A program made the translations under genes and the position numbers. From Nocardioides sp. T2.26MG-1 (GTDB lineage: Bacteria; Actinomycetota; Actinomycetes; Propionibacteriales; Nocardioidaceae), in the NCBI RefSeq assembly GCF_950101795.1, contig NZ_CATNLZ010000032.1, forward strand, positions 434,001 to 498,000: a DNA stretch of 64,000 nucleotides, written 5' to 3'. Position 1 is the first letter of the stretch. Each line of letters starts with the position of its first letter. This document shows positions 37,037 through 46,551 of this stretch, one piece after another. The notes below the pieces were generated by a model, which saw only the letters and a list, made by a program, of their open reading frames with translations, was not told where the DNA came from and did not search any database.

Positions 37037-37630
37037 GTGAGCGAGGCGTTCGGACACTTCAGGGTGGGGTTCGTGACCGGGGCGACCCCGGACAAGTGGG
37101 CCGGCACGTGGCGCTCCCGCTTCTCCCGCGACCCCCTCGAGCTGGTGCCGCTGACGGAGGAGGAGCAGGAGCTCCGCGTCCGCGCGGGCACCCTCGACAT
37201 GGCGATCGTGCGGCTGCCGATCGACCGCGACGGCCTGCACTGCATCCCGCTGTACGACGAGCTGCCGGTCGCGGTGATGGGCGCCGAGCACCTGCTGACC
37301 CTCGCCGAGGAGGTCACGACGTCCGACCTCGCCGACGAGCAGCTGGTGCTCCCGCACCCGTCGGGGTGGACGCCCGACGCCGAGCAGCTGGAGTGGCCGG
37401 CGATGTCGGTCAAGGACGCGGTCGAGGTCGTCGCCAGCGGCACCGGCGTGGTCATCGTGCCCATGTCGATCGCGCGGCTGCACCACCGCAAGGACGTCAC
37501 CTACCGGGTCGTGACCGACCTGCCGCCCACCACGGTCGGGCTGACCTGGCTCATCGACAACGAGGACCCGTGGGTGCAGCGCTTCATCGGGATCGTCCGC
37601 GGGCGGACTGAGCGCAGCTCGCGCGGCTGA
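37037..37630 (+). CDS. LysR-type effector-binding domain protein without DNA-binding domain
   Basis: 197 residues matching the periplasmic-binding-like effector domain of LysR regulators (GHFRVGFVTGATPDKW, AGTLDMAIVRLPIDRDGLHCIPLYDELPVAVM, EVVASGTGVVIVPMSIARL). The N-terminal winged helix is absent, and the start is firm: GTG exactly 6 nt after TAGGGT (37025-37030), just after repeat copy 6. It cannot be a normal transcription factor; it may bind a small molecule or be a relic. Confidence 0.83.
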   Translation: MSEAFGHFRVGFVTGATPDKWAGTWRSRFSRDPLELVPLTEEEQELRVRAGTLDMAIVRLPIDRDGLHCIPLYDELPVAVMGAEHLLTLAEEVTTSDLADEQLVLPHPSGWTPDAEQLEWPAMSVKDAVEVVASGTGVVIVPMSIARLHHRKDVTYRVVTDLPPTTVGLTWLIDNEDPWVQRFIGIVRGRTERSSRG

Positions 37631-37633
37631 GAT

Positions 37634-39076
<1,443 letters not shown>

Positions 39077-39112
39077 TCAGCCTACGCGGCACCCCCTCCC
39101 TAGGGTGATCCC

Positions 39113-40294
39113 ATGGCCTTCGTCGCACCCGGTGACCCCCTCGAGCTCGCGGACGTCCTCCGCACCGCCTTCGCCGAGGCGTACGACGGGCCGCCGGCGG
39201 TCGTGGCACGCGCGCCCGGCCGGGTCAACCTGATCGGCGAGCACACCGACTACAACCGCGGCCTCGTGCTCCCGGTCGCGCTCCCCCACGCCACGTACGC
39301 CGCGATGTCGCCGCGCACCGACGGCGTCGTGCGGATCGGCAGCCTCGAGGAGGAACAGCCCTGGACCGGCACGGTCGACGCTCTCGGGCCCGGCGACGTG
39401 GAGGGCTGGGCGGCGTACGCCGCGGGCGTGCTGTGGGCGATGCGCGCGTCCGGGTACGACGTGCCCGGCGTGGACGTCCTGGTCCACGGCACGGTGCCGC
39501 TCGGCGCCGGGTTGTCGAGCTCGGCCGCACTGGAGTGCTCGGTCGCGCTCGCGGTGTGCGGTGTGCTCGGCGTCGAGCCGGACGCCGCGGTGCGCGGCCG
39601 GCTCGCGGCGGCCTGCATCCGCGCCGAGTCGGAGGTGGCCGGAGCACCGACCGGCGGCATGGACCAGACGGTGTCGCTGCTGGCGTCGGCCGGGTCCGCG
39701 CTGCTGATCGACTTCGACGCGTCCGACCACTCGACGACCGACGTGGCCCTCGGCCTGGACCGCGCCGACCTCGCGCTCCTCGTCACCGACACCCGGGTCA
39801 AGCACGCCCTGGTGGACGGCGGGTACGCCGCGCGCCGCGCCGACTGCGAGGCCGCGGCCGCCGCGCTCGGCGTACCGTCGCTGCGCCAGGCGAGCCTGGA
39901 GTCGCTCGCGGGCCTCGACGACGAGCGGATCCGGCGCCGGGCCCGGCACATCGTCACGGAGATCACGCGGGTGAGCGACACGGTCGAAGCGCTCGCCGCC
40001 GGCGACTGGGCGGCGATCGGCAAGGCCTTCCGCGACTCGCACGTCTCGATGCGCGACGACTTCGAGATCTCCTGCCCCGAGCTCGACCTCGCCGTCACGA
40101 CGGCCGTCGAGGCCGGCGCCGTCGGGGCCCGGATGACCGGTGGCGGTTTCGGCGGCTCGTCGATCGCGCTGGTGCCGGTGGACCGGGTGGAGGCGGCGGT
40201 CCGGGCAATCGACGCCGCGTTCGTGGCGGCCGGGTTCGGCGCACCCCAGCACCTGCGCGTCGAGCCCGCCGGGTCCGCTGACCTGGTCGGGTAG
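39113..40294 (+). CDS. galK: Galactokinase
   Basis: 393 residues, GHMP kinase. RAPGRVNLIGEHTDYNRGLVLP (about 34-55) is the galactokinase signature. VPLGAGLSSSAALE is the ATP-binding motif, APTGGMDQ holds the catalytic Asp region, and MTGGGFGGSSIALV is motif 3. It phosphorylates galactose at C1. No galT or galE is next to it. The ATG lies exactly 6 nt after TAGGGT (39101-39106), so it is probably leaderless. Divergent from guaB1. Confidence 0.93.
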   Translation: MAFVAPGDPLELADVLRTAFAEAYDGPPAVVARAPGRVNLIGEHTDYNRGLVLPVALPHATYAAMSPRTDGVVRIGSLEEEQPWTGTVDALGPGDVEGWAAYAAGVLWAMRASGYDVPGVDVLVHGTVPLGAGLSSSAALECSVALAVCGVLGVEPDAAVRGRLAAACIRAESEVAGAPTGGMDQTVSLLASAGSALLIDFDASDHSTTDVALGLDRADLALLVTDTRVKHALVDGGYAARRADCEAAAAALGVPSLRQASLESLAGLDDERIRRRARHIVTEITRVSDTVEALAAGDWAAIGKAFRDSHVSMRDDFEISCPELDLAVTTAVEAGAVGARMTGGGFGGSSIALVPVDRVEAAVRAIDAAFVAAGFGAPQHLRVEPAGSADLVG

Positions 40295-40320
40295 GCCGGT
40301 CCGCGGCGAGAACCCTTGTC

Positions 40321-40375
40321 GTTTGGTCACCAACCGCAACGATTCGCGCTCCGGGGCTGTCGTTGGTGACCAAAC
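40321..40375. repeat. Intergenic inverted-repeat element, copy 7
   Basis: Arms at 40321-40334 and 40362-40375 are perfect complements with a 27-nt centre. The outer flanks TGTC and GACA extend the pairing to 18 bp. It sits between the convergent stops of galK (40294) and the DUF2252 gene (40413). Confidence 0.92.
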
Positions 40376-40412
40376 GACAGAGGTCCAGCGCCGACCGGCG
40401 GACGGAGCCCGC

Positions 40413-41726
40413 TCAGGTGGCGGAGACCCCGATCCGGCCCTCGCGGAACGCCGTGACGAACAGCGCGTGGTCCTCGCGGACCCGGTCTGCGTAGCCCACC
40501 GCGAAGTCGGTGACCCAGGCGATGAGCTCCTTGCGCCGGCCCTCGAGCACCGCGGCGATCGCCTCCTCGACCTGGAACTCGACGAGGTCCTGGTCGCTGT
40601 CCTCGTCGGAGGCGCAGTGGATCTTCGCGGTGGCGCGTCCGAGCAGGTCGACGACACCGTGGATCTGGTCGGGCTCGGTGAGTCCGGACCAGTCGAGGTC
40701 GACCTCGTACGGCGACAGCTCGGCTACGACGTACCCGACCCCGTCGTGGTCGGTGTAGCCGAGCAGCGGGTCGGTGTGCACCTGCAGCGCCCGCTGGCTG
40801 ACGACGGTCCGGTGCCCCTCGTGGTCGAAGTAGCGGTCCACCTCGGCCGAGTCGACGAACCGGCTCAGCGCCGGCACGTTGGCCTGCTTCATCGACAGGA
40901 CGACGTCGTTGTCCAGCGCCTGGCTGAACCCCTCGACGAGCAGGTTGTACGCCGGGAGCCCGGCGCTCCCGATCCCGAAGCCCGACTTGCCCACCACGTC
41001 GCGCAGGTCGTAGAACAGGTCGCGGTCGAAGCGCTTGTCCTCGGGGATCGAGTCGAGGTACCGCCCGAACGCCGCGACCACGGACGCGCGCTCCTTGCGG
41101 CCGAGCCTCCGGACCCCGTGGGCGTCGCGGAACGCCCGAGTGCCGTCGGTGACCATGGTGAGGCCGTCCAGCAGGTCGGCTCGCCGGCGCAGCCGCGCCG
41201 CGACCAGGGCGTCGCGGATCGGGCCCTCGGTGTTGTCCAGGTGCAGGGCGTAGTCGTCGTCGTCGCTGCGCCGGTAGGAGTCGACCTGGGCCAGGTAGGA
41301 GCGCAGGTAGCGGCCGATCAGGCGGCGCACGTCGTCCTCGGGCAGCGCCTTCTGCCAGCCGACCAACGCCAGGGAGGCGGCGAACCGCTGCAGGTCCCAG
41401 GTGAAGCGCCCGAGGTAGGCCTCGTCGAAGTCGTTGACGTCGAAGACCAGCCGCCCGTCGGAGTTCAGGTAGGTCCCGAAGTTCTCCACGTGCAGGTCGC
41501 CGTGGATCCAGATCCGGCCGCTGCGGTCGTCGCAGAACGGGTCCTCGTCGGCGGTCACGTCCGCGTAGAAGAGGCACGCCGTCCCGCGGTAGAACGCGTG
41601 CGGGTCGGACGCCATCGTCCGGTACTTGCCGCGGAACGCGACCGGGTCGGCGGCCATCAGCGGGGCGAACGCGTCGTCGAGGACGTCCACGATCAGGGCG
41701 GTGCGGTCGTCACGGGAGTGGGCCAT
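40413..41726 (-). CDS. DUF2252-family protein (kinase-like fold)
   Basis: 437 residues. IWIHGDLHVENFGTY (about 85-99) and VFDVNDFDEAYLG mimic the catalytic loop (HxDxxxxN) and metal-binding Asp of aminoglycoside phosphotransferase-type kinases, as is typical for DUF2252. VGKSGFGIGSAGLPAYNLLVEG is another conserved block. The substrate is unknown. The ATG at 41726 is chosen (CATGCT lies 7 nt before it); an ATG at 41738 is an alternative. Confidence 0.85.
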   Translation of the reverse strand: MAHSRDDRTALIVDVLDDAFAPLMAADPVAFRGKYRTMASDPHAFYRGTACLFYADVTADEDPFCDDRSGRIWIHGDLHVENFGTYLNSDGRLVFDVNDFDEAYLGRFTWDLQRFAASLALVGWQKALPEDDVRRLIGRYLRSYLAQVDSYRRSDDDDYALHLDNTEGPIRDALVAARLRRRADLLDGLTMVTDGTRAFRDAHGVRRLGRKERASVVAAFGRYLDSIPEDKRFDRDLFYDLRDVVGKSGFGIGSAGLPAYNLLVEGFSQALDNDVVLSMKQANVPALSRFVDSAEVDRYFDHEGHRTVVSQRALQVHTDPLLGYTDHDGVGYVVAELSPYEVDLDWSGLTEPDQIHGVVDLLGRATAKIHCASDEDSDQDLVEFQVEEAIAAVLEGRRKELIAWVTDFAVGYADRVREDHALFVTAFREGRIGVSAT

Positions 41727-41806
41727 GACATGCAGCATGCCCAGACACGGTGGGTACATGCTTGGGAGCAAGGCACGACCGACCTCCATCGATCGAAGGG
41801 ACCACC

Positions 41807-42502
41807 GTGGCCAGGAAGAGCCCGCTCCACAAGCTCCAGGAAACCGTCGTCGGCACCGTGAAGGGGGCGATCACGCACCCTGCCGACACCGCGGAGAAGG
41901 CAGTCGAGCAGGCCAAGGGCACGCTGTCCCTCGGCCGGATGGTGGCCGGGCAGGTCACCAAGAGCGCCGCGGGCGTCGTGGCCGGTCGGCTCCCGGGCCG
42001 CAAGGGCGGTACGCCGCCGACACCCCGGACCCCGACACCCCGGACCCCGGCACCCCGGACCCCGGAGCCGGCTCCCGCGGCGCGCGCCGAGCCGCGCCCG
42101 CCCGCCGACCAGAAGCCCGCCGACCAGACGTCTGCGGACCAGGCACCCACGGTGACCCGGCCGCCGGTGACCGATGTCGCGACCGAGGGCGCCAAGAAGC
42201 AGGCGGCCAAGCGCGCCGCGACGCCCGCGCCTGCGACCTCGATCGATGCGGCCGCCGACAGCTCGCACGTCGACGTGACCCCGGCCGACCTGGCCAAGAA
42301 GGCCGCCGCCCGACGGCCCGCCGCCACCCAGGCACCCGCGAAGAAGACGGCCAAGAAGACTCCCGCCAAGGCAGCGGCGAAGAAGGCCTCGGCCTCACCC
42401 AGCGCCAAGCTCCCGGCCAAGCCGGCCAAGAAGGCGCCGGCCAAGAAGGTGCCGGCCAAGAAGGCCCCCGCTGCCGGCCCTAGCGATCCGGGTCAGGCCT
42501 GA
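41807..42502 (+). CDS. Histone-H1-like Lys/Ala/Pro-rich protein
   Basis: 231 residues. An N-terminal helical part (HKLQETVVGTVKGAITHPADTAEKAVEQ) is followed by a low-complexity region with TPRTP repeats (about 70-90) and a C-terminal tail of AKK and PAKK repeats (about 165-225) like histone H1 and actinobacterial HU tails. That tail would bind nucleic acid non-specifically; this is inference from composition. GTG start behind GAAGGG. The TPRTP stretch is encoded by a 15-bp tandem repeat. Confidence 0.75.
   Translation: MARKSPLHKLQETVVGTVKGAITHPADTAEKAVEQAKGTLSLGRMVAGQVTKSAAGVVAGRLPGRKGGTPPTPRTPTPRTPAPRTPEPAPAARAEPRPPADQKPADQTSADQAPTVTRPPVTDVATEGAKKQAAKRAATPAPATSIDAAADSSHVDVTPADLAKKAAARRPAATQAPAKKTAKKTPAKAAAKKASASPSAKLPAKPAKKAPAKKVPAKKAPAAGPSDPGQA
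42021..42065 (+). repeat. Three tandem 15-bp repeats inside the H1-like gene
   Basis: CACCCCGGACCCCGA/G occurs three times in a row (42021-42035, 42036-42050 and 42051-42065), coding for Thr/Ala-Pro-Arg-Thr-Pro units. The period is a multiple of three, so copy-number changes keep the frame. Confidence 0.85.
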
Positions 42503-43173
42503 CCGCCACCGGGCCCTGGTGGGTCGGCCTGGACAGGTGGGTCCTCCAGGACGGCAACTACGCCGACGTCGTCTCCGGCGAGCGGCGCCAGTTCGCGCTG
42601 GAGCTCGGGTACTCCCGATCCGCGCGGCTGGCGCCGGCCACGGTGCGCCGGGTCGGCGCCCGGCACACCGGCCGGAGCACGACGTACGACGTGACCGGCC
42701 GGTTGCTGCACGCCACGTCGTCGCCACGCGACGGCGCGTTCGTGCTCGACGTCGGGCTGCTGGCCTACACGCAGTGGCTCGTGCTCGACGACCTCACCCC
42801 GCCCGCGGCCGGCGCCTGGCTGACCGGTGCGATCTCGCTGCACGTCGACCCGTTCTTCTACTTCGACGAGCTCGCCACGCTGCCCGGCATGCCGCCGCTG
42901 ATCTACACCTGGCGGATCGACGAGATCCAGGTCAGCACCACGCCCGAGGTCGTCGTCGAGTACGGCCACCCTCTCTACCGCGGTCCCGACGAGGGGCCCC
43001 AGCGGGTCCCGGACCCGGGCCGCGAGAGCTGGCGCACCGTCGAGCAGACCCGGACATGGGACGACACCGGCAACTACCGGCTGCGCTGCACGCTCGAGGA
43101 CGTGCCGCCGTCGAGCACGATGGCGCTGAGCGGGCCGCGCTCGCCGTACGGCCCGCTCCCGCGGCGATCCTGA
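42499..43173 (+). CDS. Unknown protein with no canonical start codon
   Basis: About 224 residues. The frame reads TGPWWVGLDRWVLQDGNYADV just after the H1-like stop, and this looks like a genuine N-terminus. Yet between the last in-frame stop (42481) and a GTG at 42643 there is no ATG, GTG or TTG. The best candidate is CTG at 42499, overlapping the TGA of the previous gene; the GTG at 42643 would leave 176 residues. The rest (LYRGPDEGPQRVPDPGRESW and WDDTGNYRLRCTLED) matches no family I recognise. It is soluble and rich in Trp and Tyr. Confidence 0.6.
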   Translation: MTATGPWWVGLDRWVLQDGNYADVVSGERRQFALELGYSRSARLAPATVRRVGARHTGRSTTYDVTGRLLHATSSPRDGAFVLDVGLLAYTQWLVLDDLTPPAAGAWLTGAISLHVDPFFYFDELATLPGMPPLIYTWRIDEIQVSTTPEVVVEYGHPLYRGPDEGPQRVPDPGRESWRTVEQTRTWDDTGNYRLRCTLEDVPPSSTMALSGPRSPYGPLPRRS

Positions 43174-43179
43174 CCGCCG

Positions 43180-44397
43180 CTACTTGAGCTCGGCGCTCGT
43201 GAGCCCGAGCACCCGCCGCGCCACGATGAGCTGCTGGATCTGCTGGGTGCCCTCGAAGATGTCGAGGATCTTGGCGTCCCGTGCCCACTTCTCGAGCAGC
43301 TCTGACTCGCTGTAGCCCACCGACCCGGCCAGCTCGACGCAGGACAGCGTGATGTCGGTGCCCGCGCGGCCGGCCTTGGCCTTGGCCATCGAGGCCTCCA
43401 GCGAGTTGGGCTGGCGGTTGTCAGCCATCCACGCCGCCTGGAGCATCAAGAGGTGCGCGGCCTCCCAGTCGGCCTCCATCTGGAGGAACTTCGCAGCCGC
43501 GGCCGACTGGCTCAGCGCCGGCCGGTCGTAGTCGATGACGACACCGGCCTGCTCCAGCAGCTCGCGGGTCAGGTCGAGGGCGGCCTTCGCGCAGCCCACG
43601 GCCATGGACGCGACCAGCGGGCGGGTGTTGTCGAAGGTCGCCATCGCGCCGGCGAAGCCCTGCTTGGTGTCGATCTCGGGTGAGCCGAGGAGGTTCTCAC
43701 GCGGCACCCGGCAGTCGTCGAAGATGATCGTCGCGGTGTCGGACGCCTTGATGCCGAGCTTGTGCTCGAGGCGCTCCACCCGCATGCCCGGCGTGCCCTT
43801 CGGCACGACGAACGACTTGATCGCCGCCCGGCCGAGCTCGCGGTCCAGCGTCGCCCAGACGACGACCGCGTCGGCGCGCTCGCCGGAGGTGACGAAGATC
43901 TTCTCGCCGTTGAGGACGTACTCGTCGCCGTCGAGCACCGCGGTGGTCTTGATGTTCGCCGAGTCGGACCCGGTGCCCGGCTCCGTGATCGCCATCGCGG
44001 CCCACACCCCGTCGAAGCGGGCGAGCTGCTCCTCGTCGGCGACCGACGCGATCGCGGAGTTGCCCAGACCTTGGCGGGGCATGGAGAGCAGCAGCCCGAC
44101 GTCGCCCCAGCACATCTCGGCGATCGACATCACCGAGGCGAGGTTGGACCCGTTCTTGACGCCGCCCGAGCCCTCGGGGCTCTCCTCGCGGCGTACGCCG
44201 GCGGCCCCGGCACCCTCGGCGGCGCCGGACTCCGACAGCCCGTCGATCATCGCGGCGAGCATGTCGAGCTCCTGGGGATACTCGTGCTCCCCCAAGTCAT
44301 ACTTCCGCGAGATCGGCCGCAGCATGTTCATCGCGACCTGGTGGGCCTGACCGGCCAGCGGCCGGAACTTCTTCGGGTCGTCCAAGTTGATGGCCAT
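43180..44397 (-). CDS. Acyl-CoA dehydrogenase, subunit 1
   Basis: 405 residues. AITEPGTGSDSANIKTTA (about 137) is the ACAD signature that contacts FAD and substrate. LGIKASDTATIIFDDCRVP is the second signature, and ILDIFEGTQQIQQLIVARRVLG near the C-terminus supplies the conserved EGT Glu position and FAD contacts. Its ATG overlaps the TGA of the second dehydrogenase gene (ATGA), suggesting a coupled and possibly heteromeric enzyme. It oxidises acyl-CoA to enoyl-CoA; the chain or ring substrate is not identifiable. Confidence 0.9.
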   Translation of the reverse strand: MAINLDDPKKFRPLAGQAHQVAMNMLRPISRKYDLGEHEYPQELDMLAAMIDGLSESGAAEGAGAAGVRREESPEGSGGVKNGSNLASVMSIAEMCWGDVGLLLSMPRQGLGNSAIASVADEEQLARFDGVWAAMAITEPGTGSDSANIKTTAVLDGDEYVLNGEKIFVTSGERADAVVVWATLDRELGRAAIKSFVVPKGTPGMRVERLEHKLGIKASDTATIIFDDCRVPRENLLGSPEIDTKQGFAGAMATFDNTRPLVASMAVGCAKAALDLTRELLEQAGVVIDYDRPALSQSAAAAKFLQMEADWEAAHLLMLQAAWMADNRQPNSLEASMAKAKAGRAGTDITLSCVELAGSVGYSESELLEKWARDAKILDIFEGTQQIQQLIVARRVLGLTSAELK

Positions 44398-45761
44398 CAG
44401 ATCAGCACCGCACCTTCCATGACGCCGACGGCCCGGAGGTCGCGGTACCACCGCTCCACCGGGTGCTCCTTCACGTAGCCGTGCCCACCGAGCAGCTGGA
44501 CGCCGTCCAGGCCGATCTGCATGCCCTTCTCGGCACACAGGCGACGGGCCAGGGCGACCTCCCGGGCGTAGTCCTTGCCCGCGGCGGCCCGGGAGGCGGC
44601 CTTCCAGGTCAGCAGCCGCATCGACTGCAGCTCGATGGCGATGTTGGCGACCATGAACGCCACCGACTGCCGGTGGGCGATCGGCTCCCCGAACGCCTCG
44701 CGCTCCTTGACGTACGGCGTCACGTAGTCGAGCACCGCTTGTGCCGTGCCCACGGCCAACGCACACCAGGCCAGGCGGGACAGCCGCACGCACTCCGTGT
44801 AGGTCGTGCCGTCCGTGGCGCCGAGCACCGCGTCGGCGGGCACCGTCACGTCGGTGAGCACCAGTCGGGTCAGCCCCGCCGCCCGCACACCCATGCCGGG
44901 GTCGGCGACGACCTCGAGCCCGGGAGTGCTCGACTCGACCAGGAAGAGGACGGGAGCGCCGTCCAGCTGGGCGCCGACGACGAACAGCTCGGCCTCGGCA
45001 CCGCGCGGCACGGCCGACTTGACGCCGCTGAGCACGAAGCCGTCGTCGGTGCGCCGAGCGGTGGTGGTCGGCGAGAGCGGGTCGAAGAGTACGGTCGGCT
45101 CGCCGAGCGCCAGCGACGCGGCGGGCACCTCACCGCCCGTGAACGCCGGCAGGTAGGTCTGCTGCTGCGCCTCGGTGCCCCACAGTCCGAGCGCGGTCGC
45201 GACCGAGCCGGGCGCGAGCGAGGCGACGGCGAGGCCCATGTCGCCCCGGGCGAGCGCCTCGGCCACCAGGGCGCCCGCGACCGCGGAGCGCTCCTCGGAG
45301 ATGCCCCCGAGTGCCTCGGGCACGCCCAGGATCGGCAGGCCGACCTCGAGCCCGGCCTTGAGGACCGTGTCCGGAGCTGCGCACGCCTCGTCGGCCTCGC
45401 CCGCGGCCGGGCGCAGGACCTCGTCGGCGAGCTCGGTGACCACGTCGACGAGCATCTGCTCGTCCTCGGTGGGCGTGAGGTCGAAGACGCCCCGGGCGTC
45501 GGTGCTGGCGGGGCGGGTGCCGGGCTTGCGGTGGTGCCCCACCCGGGCGAACTGGCGGCTCGCCGCGGTCGCGGTCCGGAAGCCGGTGCGGGTCACGGTG
45601 AAGACCGTGCGCTCGGCCTGCTTGCGCAGGCCGACGCGGTCGAGGACGTCGCTCTGCGCGAGCCGGCTGAGCGCGGCGACGGCGTACCCGATCGGGTCGC
45701 GCGACTCCTTCGAGGACAGCCCGTGCTTGCCGCCGGGCCTCAGGGTGTGGATCAGGGACAT
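44397..45761 (-). CDS. Acyl-CoA dehydrogenase-like protein, subunit 2
   Basis: 454 residues. An unusual N-terminal extension of about 90 residues (basic, RPGGKHGLSSKESRDP) precedes the ACAD fold (DEQMLVDVVTELADEVLRP, LGVPEALGGISEERSAVAG, GGHGYVKEHPVERWYRDLRAVG). The protein stops at VMEGAVLI, directly after the EG position, so the last helix with its FAD contacts is missing. This fits a partner subunit of a heteromeric ACAD. The ATG at 45761 lies 6 nt after TACATT, inside a 17-bp operator-like palindrome; a frame open to 45821 is ignored. Confidence 0.86.
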   Translation of the reverse strand: MSLIHTLRPGGKHGLSSKESRDPIGYAVAALSRLAQSDVLDRVGLRKQAERTVFTVTRTGFRTATAASRQFARVGHHRKPGTRPASTDARGVFDLTPTEDEQMLVDVVTELADEVLRPAAGEADEACAAPDTVLKAGLEVGLPILGVPEALGGISEERSAVAGALVAEALARGDMGLAVASLAPGSVATALGLWGTEAQQQTYLPAFTGGEVPAASLALGEPTVLFDPLSPTTTARRTDDGFVLSGVKSAVPRGAEAELFVVGAQLDGAPVLFLVESSTPGLEVVADPGMGVRAAGLTRLVLTDVTVPADAVLGATDGTTYTECVRLSRLAWCALAVGTAQAVLDYVTPYVKEREAFGEPIAHRQSVAFMVANIAIELQSMRLLTWKAASRAAAGKDYAREVALARRLCAEKGMQIGLDGVQLLGGHGYVKEHPVERWYRDLRAVGVMEGAVLI

Positions 45762-45769
45762 GCGGCAAA

Positions 45770-45786
45770 TGTAACTCGCAGTTACA
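45770..45786. promoter_or_regulatory. Palindromic operator of the acyl-CoA dehydrogenase pair
   Basis: TGTAACT-CGC-AGTTACA is a perfect 7+3+7 palindrome. The minus-strand -10 box TACATT (45768-45773) overlaps it, and the ATG follows 6 nt later, so a bound repressor would block initiation. It is probably a TetR-family site; its regulator gene is not in the window. Confidence 0.6.
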
Positions 45787-45841
45787 CCGAGCGCTACGCC
45801 CGGGTGGGTGGGTCGGGTCACACGCTGGATAGCCTGCTCCC

Positions 45842-46438
45842 ATGCCCCCCGCGGAAGACCAGGAGACCGTCCACGCGCCCCACGGCCCGCTGCCCACCGG
45901 CGGCACCGTGCGGCCGATCACCCGCTGGGGCACGCCGGTGATGCACCGCGCCCAGCAGCCGGTGACGGCGTACGACGAGGAGCTGCGCGCGCTCGCCGCC
46001 GACATGGTCGCCACCATGTACGCCGCGGACGGCGTCGGGCTCGCCGCCTGCCAGATCGGCGTCGACCTCGCGATGTTCGTCTTCGACTGCCCCGACGACT
46101 CGGGTGAGCGCACGGTCGGCGTGGTCTGCAACCCGGTGCTGACCCTCCCCGAGGGCCGCGACCGGCAGCTCGACGAGGCCGAGGAGGGCTGCCTGTCCTT
46201 CCCGGGCGCCTACGTCGAGTGCGCGCGGCCGGACCACGCGTCGGTCACCGGCACCGGACTCGACGGCGAGCCGGTCGCGTTCTCCGGCGACGGCCTGCTC
46301 GCCCGGTGCCTGCAGCACGAGACCGACCACACGGTCGGCACGGTGTTCGGCGACCGGCTCCCCACCAAGCTGCGCAAGAAGCTGCAGAAGATCCACGACC
46401 GGGCCGTCGAGGACTTCCCGCCCGACTGGCCGGCCTGA
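45842..46438 (+). CDS. def: Peptide deformylase
   Basis: 198 residues. It removes the N-formyl group from nascent proteins. GVGLAACQIGV (about 61-71), EGCLSFPGAYVE (about 112-123; Cys is a metal ligand) and CLQHETDHTVG (about 157-167; HExxH-type metal and catalytic site) are the three PDF motifs. The N-terminal extension is 20-30 residues longer than in E. coli, common in actinobacteria. ATG 6 nt after TAGCCT (45830-45835). Confidence 0.94.
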   Translation: MPPAEDQETVHAPHGPLPTGGTVRPITRWGTPVMHRAQQPVTAYDEELRALAADMVATMYAADGVGLAACQIGVDLAMFVFDCPDDSGERTVGVVCNPVLTLPEGRDRQLDEAEEGCLSFPGAYVECARPDHASVTGTGLDGEPVAFSGDGLLARCLQHETDHTVGTVFGDRLPTKLRKKLQKIHDRAVEDFPPDWPA

Positions 46439-46488
46439 CACCCGGGCCGCTGTGCGCTGGACGATGCCCGGGGCCGGCTCCTGATGTC

Positions 46489-46543
46489 GTTTGGTCACCA
46501 ACCGCGTTGTTGGAGCGCTCCCACCTGTCGTTGGTGACCAAAC
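46489..46543. repeat. Intergenic inverted-repeat element, copy 8
   Basis: Arms at 46489-46502 and 46530-46543 are perfect complements with a 27-nt centre containing GGAGCGCTCC. It sits between the convergent stops of def (46438) and the TrmH-type gene (46552). Confidence 0.92.
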
Positions 46544-46551
46544 CGCAACAC

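Noticed and set aside
40095-40373. Short minus-strand frames crossing the repeat elements (for example here and at 46245-46541)
   Set aside because: They arise because the palindromic repeat reads as Val-Thr-Asn-like codons in both directions; they overlap galK or def and have no ribosome-binding site.
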